DNA from: Comamonas endophytica
GTDB taxonomy: Bacteria; Pseudomonadota; Gammaproteobacteria; Burkholderiales; Burkholderiaceae_C
NCBI RefSeq assembly: GCF_023634805.2
Contig: NZ_CP106881.1
Location: forward strand, 3,315,501-3,379,500
DNA length: 64,000 bases
Direction of reading: 5' to 3'
In this document: piece by piece, positions 8,428 through 14,482 of the stretch
How positions within the stretch are numbered: position 1 is the stretch's first letter
Layout: each line of letters starts with the position of its first letter
Notes under the pieces: generated by a model
The model's database searches: none
What the model was told of the DNA's origin: nothing
What the model saw: the letters and a program-made list of their open reading frames with translations, nothing else
Translations under genes and position numbers: made by a program

Positions 8428-8444
8428 AAGCAAGTTCGGTGCCA
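8428..8444 (-). promoter_or_regulatory. Sigma-54 (RpoN) promoter for nrtABD
   Basis: On the minus strand the sequence TGGCACCGAACTTGCTT matches the sigma-54 consensus TGGCAC-N5-TTGCW exactly, with the -24 GG and -12 GC correctly spaced. It predicts a start of transcription near 8419, just ahead of the first ANTAR hairpin. Nitrogen-limitation control through NtrC is the expected input. A weak NtrC-like dyad, GCGCCATTACCGTGC at 8548-8562, lies about 110 bp upstream. Confidence 0.8.
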
Positions 8445-8619
8445 GGCAGTGGAGTGTCTTGGGGTCTATTAAAACGATAGCAGGCGAAGCAAGGAGCGAG
8501 CGGGGCGGAGTGCCATCCAGTGTCGGCCCCACGATGGATTGGACGATGCGCCATTACCGTGCGTGTGTGCTGAGTTGGGGCGTGAAAAGCGCGCTCTATT
8601 CGTGGCGTGGCCGCTCATG

Positions 8620-8675
8620 CTTCGACAAGCTCAGCACGAACGGAAATGACCCGTTCGTCCTGAGCCTGCCGAAGG
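8620..8675. repeat. Palindromic repeat, second copy of the CTTCGACAAGCTCAG family
   Basis: Two 24-bp arms (8620-8643 and 8651-8674) form an inverted repeat with three mismatches around a short AT-richer spacer. The left arm is CTTCGACAAGCTCAGCACGA followed by ACGG. It belongs to the same family as 379-521. It lies 14 bp after the nasT stop, so it probably serves as the nasT transcription terminator. Confidence 0.75.
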
Positions 8676-8689
8676 ATGTCGATGCAGCT

Positions 8690-9313
8690 TCAACCCAGCA
8701 ACTCCGCCGCGTCAATCATCCTCTGCGCGATCTGCACCATCTTGACGCCCTTGTCCATTGCAAGCTTGCGCAGGCGGTCGTAGGCCTCCTTTTCGCTCAG
8801 CGCCTGGCGCTGCATCAGGATGCCCTTGGCGCGGTCGATGGTCTTGCGGTCCTTGAGCTCGTCGCGCGCGTTCTGCAGCTCGGCGCGCAGCGACTGCTCG
8901 TGCTGGAAGCGCGCCATCGCCACCTGCAGGATCGGGCGGATGCGCTGCGGCGACAGCCCCTCGACGATATAGGCGCATACGCCCGCGGCCACCGCATCGG
9001 GTACATGGGTGGTGTCGGGGTCGTTGGTGAACAGCACGATCGGGCGGCGCTCGCCACGCGTGGCCATGACCACATGCTCCAGCGCATCGCGCGCCTCGCT
9101 TTCGGCGTCGACGATGATCAGGTCGGGGTGCAGCTGCGCGATGCGCTCGTGCAGGAAGACATCGGCAGGCAGCGTGGCCACCACATCGTATTGGGCCTCG
9201 AGCAGGCCCATGCGCAGCGAGCGTGATCTTTCGAGCTGCTGCTCGGCATGCTCCTGCTCGTCGGCGAGAAGCGGGTCCGGGACGATGACCACGATGCGCA
9301 GGGATTGAGTCAT
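8690..9313 (-). CDS. nasT: NasT-type response regulator with ANTAR RNA-binding domain
   Basis: A 207-residue protein. An N-terminal receiver-like domain (LRIVVIVPDPLLADEQ..., DLIIVDAE with the acceptor-position Asp) precedes a C-terminal three-helix ANTAR domain containing ELKDRKTIDRAKGILMQRQ and EKEAYDRLRKLAMDKG. ANTAR proteins bind paired hairpins in mRNA leaders and prevent termination. The matching target is in the nrtA leader downstream. NasT is normally held inactive by the nitrate sensor NasS, which is not in the window. The start at 9313 follows the usual family N terminus; the upstream extension reads into the divergent LysR promoter. Confidence 0.9.
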   Translation of the reverse strand: MTQSLRIVVIVPDPLLADEQEHAEQQLERSRSLRMGLLEAQYDVVATLPADVFLHERIAQLHPDLIIVDAESEARDALEHVVMATRGERRPIVLFTNDPDTTHVPDAVAAGVCAYIVEGLSPQRIRPILQVAMARFQHEQSLRAELQNARDELKDRKTIDRAKGILMQRQALSEKEAYDRLRKLAMDKGVKMVQIAQRMIDAAELLG

Positions 9314-9459
9314 GGGTGTTCGACAAGCAAGAAAAATGCCATTCGGTGTCTTGTTTCGTTGCGTTACGTCGCTGGGGCGCGCAGTGGAAAGGCCCTGTGC
9401 TGCACCTTTGGCGTGCTCCTTGCTTGCGATTCCAGGTGTTCCCGCCCCAGGCCTGTCCC

Positions 9460-10443
9460 ATGTCCGCCACCCCTTTATCCCCACCCGTGCCGCTGAACCT
9501 GCGGCAGATCGAAGTCTTCCACGCCATCATGCTGGCCGGCACGCTCAGCGGCGCCGCGCGCATGCTGTGCGTGTCGCAGCCCGCCGTGAGCCGCATGCTG
9601 GCGACGGCCGAGAGCCGGCTGCGCATGCTGATGTTCGAGCGCGTGCGCGGACGGCTGCAACCCACGCCCGAGGCGCAGCGGCTGTTTTGCGAGGTGCAGG
9701 GCATCATCGATGGCGTGCGCCGCTTCAACACGCTGGCCGCCGACATGGCGGTGGGCACGCATGGCGAGCTGTCGCTGGTCTCCAGCCCGAGCTATGCCGA
9801 ATGGCTGATGCCCGTCGCCATCCGGCGCTTTCGCGCGCGCTACCCCGAGGTGCGCATCAAGTACCGGCCGCTGCCCTTCGATGCGCTGCTGCCGCATGTG
9901 CTGCTGGGACATGCCGATCTGGCGATCTCCTCGATGCCCGCGCCGCCGAGCGCGAACGTCGCGGCGCGCGCCATCGGCCAGGGTTTCATCGAATGCGCGG
10001 TGCCCGAGCGCCATCCGCTGGCGCAGGCCGAGTCCGTGGGCGCGGCCGATCTGCTGGGCCAGACCTTCATCAGCTATGGTGGCGACACCCCCTTCGGCAA
10101 CCTGGCCGCGGACTTCTTCGCCGCTGCCGGGCTGGCGCTGCGCGCCGATGTGGAGATCCGCTCCACGCCCGAGGCCATGGGCCTGGTGCGCGCCGGCGTG
10201 GGCGTGGCGCTGATCGAGGCCTTTGGCGCGCGCCGCCCGAGCCAGGACGGCGTGGTGCTCAAGCCACTGCGGCCCATGCTCTCGCATCGCATCTACCAGA
10301 TCCATGCCAACACCAGCCCGCTGTCGGCAATGGCCAAGGAATTCCTGGCCACCGTCAAGCGGTTGCTCAAGGAAGAGGGGCGGGATGCGGTGCCCGCGCC
10401 CGGGGTGCACGACACCGCGCGCGTTCTGGTGCACCGGGCCTGA
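9460..10443 (+). CDS. LysR-family transcriptional regulator
   Basis: A 327-residue LysR protein. The helix-turn-helix spans residues 14-73 (LRQIEVFHAIMLAGTLSGAA, then SQPAVSRMLATAES), and the effector domain starts near residue 97 (GELSLVSSPSYAEWLMPVAI). ATG 9460 was chosen because the upstream in-frame codons read into the nasT promoter. It lies 234 bp upstream of the N-carbamoyl hydrolase operon in the same direction and divergent from nasT, so it could regulate either. Codirectional LysR-operon arrangements are less usual but occur. The intergenic stretch 10444-10677 shows no clear gene. Confidence 0.92.
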   Translation: MSATPLSPPVPLNLRQIEVFHAIMLAGTLSGAARMLCVSQPAVSRMLATAESRLRMLMFERVRGRLQPTPEAQRLFCEVQGIIDGVRRFNTLAADMAVGTHGELSLVSSPSYAEWLMPVAIRRFRARYPEVRIKYRPLPFDALLPHVLLGHADLAISSMPAPPSANVAARAIGQGFIECAVPERHPLAQAESVGAADLLGQTFISYGGDTPFGNLAADFFAAAGLALRADVEIRSTPEAMGLVRAGVGVALIEAFGARRPSQDGVVLKPLRPMLSHRIYQIHANTSPLSAMAKEFLATVKRLLKEEGRDAVPAPGVHDTARVLVHRA

Positions 10444-10677
10444 AAGCGCCGTTGCCGCCATTGCACGGCCGCGGGCAGGGCACATCACCTTTTGTCGCAA
10501 ACCCATAACCACAGGTTAAGGGCAGGGCAGCTGAAGCCAGTGCCGGGGTTGGACAAATCCCTTGCGCAACAAACACTTGCGCCGCGGTCGAGGCATTTTC
10601 CGGCGGGCTGCAAAGGTGGTTCTGGCGTATTTGGCGGTGCGCGCCGCGCTGCCGATGATGGCGCCAGATTCACTTGA

Positions 10678-11685
10678 ATGACCGCTATGAAACGTCTCAT
10701 CACCGTGGCCGCTGCCCAGCTTGGCCCGATCCAGAAAGCCGAAGGCCGCGATGTGGTCGTGGCGCGCATGGTGCGCCTGCTCGAACAGGCGCACCGCAAG
10801 GGCGCGCATGTCGTGGTGTTCCCGGAGCTCGCCTTCACCACCTTCTTTCCGCGCTGGTATGTGGAGGACCTCGACGAGGCCGATGGCTGGTACGAGCAGA
10901 CGCTGCCCTCGCCGGCAACGCAGCCGCTGTTCGATGCCATCCGCCGCTACGGCCTGACCTGCTATCTGGGGTATGCGGAAATCGCCCATGAGCCCGACGA
11001 GAACGGCGTGCTGCGCAAGCGCCGCTTCAATACCTCGGTGGTGATCGCACCCTCGGGCGAGATCGTGCTGAAGTACCGCAAGATCCATCTGCCGGGCCAC
11101 AAGGAATTCTCCACGCTGCGCAAGGTGCAGCATCTGGAAAAGCGCTATTTCGAGGTCGGCAACCTGGGCTTCCCGGTGGTGCGGGCGCCCGTGGGCCCGG
11201 TCGATGGCGTGAACCTGGGCATGCTGATCTGCAACGACCGCCGCTGGCCCGAGGCCTGGCGCGAGCTGGGACTGCAGCAGGTCGAGCTGACCATGCTGGG
11301 CTACAACACGCCGGCCGTGAACCAGGAAAACCGCGGCTTCGAGGCGCACCATCTGCGCAACTTCCATTCGCAGCTGTCGATACAGGCGGGCTGCTACCAG
11401 AACGCGACCTTTGGCGTGGGGGTGGCCAAGGCCGGCAACGAGGACGGTTTCGAGCTCATGGGCCACTCGATCATCGTCAACCCGCAAGGCGAGATCATGG
11501 CCATGGCCACCAGCTGGGATGACGAACTGGTGGTGGCCGACTGCAACCTGGCGATGTGCGAGCTGGGCCGCACCACCATCTTCAACTTCGCGCAGCACCG
11601 CCGCCTCGAAGCCTACCAGCGTCTCGCATCGCAGACCGGCAGCAGCGCACCTGCCGTATGGCAGCCGGGCCAGGGCGAGGTGTGA
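10678..11685 (+). CDS. Nitrilase-superfamily N-carbamoyl-D-amino-acid hydrolase-like amidohydrolase
   Basis: A 335-residue carbon-nitrogen hydrolase. The Glu-Lys-Cys triad is visible: E50 in VVFPELAF, K135 in KYRKIHLPG and C185 in ICNDRRWPE. The CNDRRWPE sequence and the EFSTLRKVQHLEKRYFE lid are characteristic of bacterial N-carbamoyl-D-amino-acid amidohydrolases, which release CO2, ammonia and a free amino acid. The family is about 304 residues; the extra length is at the C terminus. It overlaps the next gene (a PLP dehydratase) by one base, so hydrolysis and deamination may be consecutive steps on one imported compound. Confidence 0.88.
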   Translation: MTAMKRLITVAAAQLGPIQKAEGRDVVVARMVRLLEQAHRKGAHVVVFPELAFTTFFPRWYVEDLDEADGWYEQTLPSPATQPLFDAIRRYGLTCYLGYAEIAHEPDENGVLRKRRFNTSVVIAPSGEIVLKYRKIHLPGHKEFSTLRKVQHLEKRYFEVGNLGFPVVRAPVGPVDGVNLGMLICNDRRWPEAWRELGLQQVELTMLGYNTPAVNQENRGFEAHHLRNFHSQLSIQAGCYQNATFGVGVAKAGNEDGFELMGHSIIVNPQGEIMAMATSWDDELVVADCNLAMCELGRTTIFNFAQHRRLEAYQRLASQTGSSAPAVWQPGQGEV

Positions 11686-12722
11686 TGATGGCCGCTTCGC
11701 TTCCCACCTCCATAGAGCACGCCATGCTCGGCGCGATGGCCGTGCCGCGCTTTGCCGATGTCCAGGCCGCGGCGCAGGCGATCGCGCCGCATGTGCAGCG
11801 CACGCCGCTGCTGCGTTCGGCCGCGCTCGATGCCATTGCCGGCGGCCCGGTCTGGCTCAAGGCCGAGAACCTGCAGACCACGGGCTCGTTCAAGCTGCGC
11901 GGCGCCTTCAATGCGCTGCTGGCGCTGAACGCCGAGCAGCGCGCGCGCGGCGTGGTCGCCTATTCGACGGGCAACCATGGCCAGGCCATTGCCTGGGCCG
12001 CGCGCCAGCTGGGCGTGCCGGCGACCATCGTCATGCCTGTCGATGCGCCGAAGAACAAGATTGCGCGTGCGCTGGCCCAGGGCGCGCAGGTCGTGCATTA
12101 CGACCGCGAAAAGCAAAGCCGCGAGGACATCGGCATGCGCCTGCTGGCCGAGACCGGCGGCACGCTGGTGCCGCCCGGCGACCATCCGCAGGTGCTTGCT
12201 GCCCAGGGCACGGTGGCACTCGAGGCGCTGGAAGACCTGCCGGCCGAGGTGCGCGGCGCACTGGGCCTGTTTGCCGCCCCCTGCGGCGGCGGCGGCCTGA
12301 TGGCCGGCTGCTGCCTGGCGCTCGATGCGCTCAGCCCGGGCGCACGCCGCGTGGCCGTCGAGCCCGCGGCCTTCGACGATACCGTGCGCTCGCTCGCGAG
12401 CGGCCGGCGCGAGAGCAACGCCGCGGGCGCGCGCACGCTGTGCGACGCGCTGCAGGCCGCCACGCCGGCCGAGCTGCCCTTTGCCATCAACCAGCCGCTG
12501 CTCAGCGCAGCCGTGGCCGTGAGCGATGACGAAGTGGCGCGCGCCATGCGCTTTGCGCTCGAGGAGCTGCACCTGGTGGTCGAGCCCGGCGGCAGCGTGG
12601 CGCTGGCGGCTTTGCTGGCTGGCAAGCTGCGGCTTGAAGGGCGCAGCGCCGTGATCGTGCTGTCCGGCGGCAATGTCGACATGGCGCTGCTGCAGGCCGT
12701 GATGGCCAAGACCGATGCCTGA
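11685..12722 (+). CDS. PLP-dependent threonine/serine dehydratase-like enzyme
   Basis: A 345-residue fold-type II PLP enzyme. The Schiff-base lysine lies in TTGSFKLRGA, the substrate-binding loop is STGNHGQA, and the phosphate-binding glycine loop is PCGGGGLMAG. The C-terminal IVLSGGNVD contacts the pyridine ring. It lacks the ACT-like regulatory domain of biosynthetic IlvA, so it is of the catabolic type, making a 2-oxoacid and ammonia from threonine, serine or 3-hydroxyaspartate. The similar EutB of hydroxyectoine use is another option, but no ectoine genes are nearby. It sits between the carbamoyl hydrolase and a Bug protein. Confidence 0.88.
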   Translation: MMAASLPTSIEHAMLGAMAVPRFADVQAAAQAIAPHVQRTPLLRSAALDAIAGGPVWLKAENLQTTGSFKLRGAFNALLALNAEQRARGVVAYSTGNHGQAIAWAARQLGVPATIVMPVDAPKNKIARALAQGAQVVHYDREKQSREDIGMRLLAETGGTLVPPGDHPQVLAAQGTVALEALEDLPAEVRGALGLFAAPCGGGGLMAGCCLALDALSPGARRVAVEPAAFDDTVRSLASGRRESNAAGARTLCDALQAATPAELPFAINQPLLSAAVAVSDDEVARAMRFALEELHLVVEPGGSVALAALLAGKLRLEGRSAVIVLSGGNVDMALLQAVMAKTDA

Positions 12723-12819
12723 AGACCAGAACAACGAGGCCGGCGCCACCGCCCAGCGGTGCAGCCCGGCCCAGGAGACTGCAAACCCTGTGTTCACCGC
12801 GTTCCAGAAAGTCCCCAAC

Positions 12820-13821
12820 ATGTTGCGTTTTTCCTTTTCCTCCCTGCCTTCGCGCCGCCTGCTGCTCAAGAGCCTGGCCGCACCCCTGGCCGCGCTGGCA
12901 CTGTGCGGCCATGCGCAGGCAGCGTTTCCCGACAAGCCGATCACGCTGATCGTGCCCTTCAACGCTGGCACGACGCCCGACATGGTCTCGCGCCTGCTGG
13001 CCGAGGCGGTGAGCCGCGACATCGGCCAGCCGGTGGTGGTGATGAACCGCGTGGGCGCCTCCGGCATCATCGGCACCCAGGCCGTGGCCAATGCGCCGGC
13101 CGACGGCTACACCATCGGCTTCGCCAATGTGGCGACGCTGGCCATCAACCAGTCTCTGTACAAGAAGCTGCCCTATGACGCCGACAAGCAGCTGGCGCCG
13201 GTGGCCCTGATCGGCTCGGTGCAGAACGTGCTGGCCGTGCGCAGCAGCCTGGGCGTGAAAGACGTCGCGGGGCTGGTGGCGCTGGCGAAGCAGCAGCCCG
13301 GCAAGCTGACGGTGGCCTCGGGCGGCAACGGCACGACGGGCCATCTGAGCGCGGAGATGTTCAAGAGCATGGCCGGGGTGTCCATCGTGCACATTCCCTA
13401 CAAGGGCGGCCTCGAGGCCGACCTGGCGCTGCTGCGCGGGGAGGTGGATGTGGTGTTCGAGAACATCACTTCGATCGCGCCGCATCTCAAGGGCGACAAA
13501 GCCGTGGCGCTGGCCGTCACCGGCGCCATGCGCGACCCCCGGCTGCCGCATCTGCCCACGCTGGCCGAAAGCGGCCTGGCCAACTACCAGGCCGTGGCCT
13601 GGAACGGCTACGTTGCGCCGGCGGGTGTCGATGCGAAGGTGCTGGACTTCCTGAACGCGGCATTCAACAAGGCATTGTCTTCGCCTGCCGTCAAGCAGCA
13701 GCTCAATGCCCAGGCCTACGAGGTGCATGTGGGTCCGCGCCAGGCGCTGTTCGAGTTGGCAAAGAAAGAACGCCCGGTCTGGGCCGATGTCATCCGCCGC
13801 TCGGGCGCGACGCTGGATTGA
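12820..13821 (+). CDS. Bug/TctC-family periplasmic substrate-binding protein
   Basis: A 333-residue secreted binding protein. The N terminus (SRRLLLKSLAAPLAALALCG) is an export signal with adjacent arginines, and cleavage is likely after HAQA. Family motifs are FPDKPITLIVPFNAGTTPD, RVGASGIIG and the IPYKGGLEA pocket loop. Start 12820 gives a conventional signal peptide, whereas the longer frame would overlap the dehydratase gene. It ends the carbamoyl-hydrolase operon and probably presents that pathway's substrate. No transporter membrane subunits are linked. Confidence 0.92.
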   Translation: MLRFSFSSLPSRRLLLKSLAAPLAALALCGHAQAAFPDKPITLIVPFNAGTTPDMVSRLLAEAVSRDIGQPVVVMNRVGASGIIGTQAVANAPADGYTIGFANVATLAINQSLYKKLPYDADKQLAPVALIGSVQNVLAVRSSLGVKDVAGLVALAKQQPGKLTVASGGNGTTGHLSAEMFKSMAGVSIVHIPYKGGLEADLALLRGEVDVVFENITSIAPHLKGDKAVALAVTGAMRDPRLPHLPTLAESGLANYQAVAWNGYVAPAGVDAKVLDFLNAAFNKALSSPAVKQQLNAQAYEVHVGPRQALFELAKKERPVWADVIRRSGATLD

Positions 13822-13924
13822 TCCAGGCGTGAAGCGGGATGGGCAGGGCGCATGCTGAATGGGGCGGCCGCCATGCCTGAACCAGCGGGCGCCATGCCGG
13901 CTTGGCCCGTGTGGTTGCCTGCGA

Positions 13925-13952
13925 CGCTGTGCCAGGATAGCCTGGCACAGCG
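13925..13952 (+). terminator. Perfect 12-bp inverted repeat, probable terminator hairpin
   Basis: CGCTGTGCCAGG and CCTGGCACAGCG pair perfectly around the tetraloop ATAG. It lies about 100 bp after the Bug gene within the 381-bp gap before tRNA-Gln. There is no long T run, so it may be a Rho-independent terminator of reduced strength or an RNA-protecting hairpin. The rest of the gap (13953-14161) shows no gene. Confidence 0.5.
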
Positions 13953-14161
13953 TGTTCCCAGTCCGGCATACCTCTATGAATGCAGCTTACATGCTAGGGG
14001 GTGGAGATGAAGTCCGGTTACAGTGGGGATTGACCTGGAGCGCCGGATGGCCTCGGACGGTTTCCAGGCACGCTGGCGGTAATCCGGACTTTGTCCGGCA
14101 CCCCAGCCAGCGCGGCACTGCGGCTCGAAACAGGATTTTTTTGCATTTTTGCGCGATTTCG

Positions 14162-14190
14162 TTTCAAGCGCTTTTTTGCGATGCTATGAT
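14162..14190 (+). promoter_or_regulatory. Sigma-70 promoter for tRNA-Gln
   Basis: A good -10 box TATGAT (14185-14190) lies 17 bp after a weak -35 TTTCAA (14162-14167). The expected start point is around 14197, a few bases ahead of the mature tRNA 5' end. Confidence 0.55.
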
Positions 14191-14202
14191 TGCGTTCATT
14201 GC

Positions 14203-14279
14203 AGGGGAGTCGCCAAGTTGGTTAAGGCACTGGATTTTGATTCCAGCATGCGAAGGTTCGAATCCTTCTTCCCCTGCCA
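14203..14279 (+). tRNA. tRNA-Gln (anticodon TTG)
   Basis: A 77-nt cloverleaf. The acceptor stem AGGGGAG pairs with TTCCCCT (last pair G-U). The anticodon arm CTGGA/TTTTGAT/TCCAG carries TTG, and the T arm is GAAGG-TTCGAAT-CCTTC. The CCA end is encoded. It is followed within 10 bp by a strong terminator, so it is a single-gene transcript. Confidence 0.96.
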
Positions 14280-14287
14280 CCCTATTC

Positions 14288-14319
14288 GCCCCGGTTGCTT
14301 TCAGCAGCCGGGGCTTTTT
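14288..14319 (+). terminator. Intrinsic terminator of tRNA-Gln
   Basis: Stem GCCCCGG/CCGGGGC (14288-14294 with 14308-14314), extended internally by GCT/AGC, then five T. It lies immediately downstream of the tRNA. Confidence 0.9.
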
Positions 14320-14482
14320 CATTTTCGCTTCGAAAATGCATGTGCCGCATTAATTCGGGATTACCCTTATAGACCGCGTCATGTGCATGGCTGGTAGCAC
14401 GCGAGCACAATCGCCCGTGTTCAGATGGTCGCCGTGCCTTCCGCATGGCGCGGACGGCCTCGTCTTTGGAAGCGGAGTGAAA

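Noticed and set aside
11685..12722. Hydroxyectoine-utilisation dehydratase EutB
   Set aside because: The fold is the same, but no doeA/doeB or ectoine transport genes are nearby; the carbamoyl hydrolase context fits a serine/threonine-type dehydratase better.
14203..14279. Genomic-island insertion at tRNA-Gln
   Set aside because: No integrase, no duplicated tRNA 3' end and no change in gene character were found downstream.
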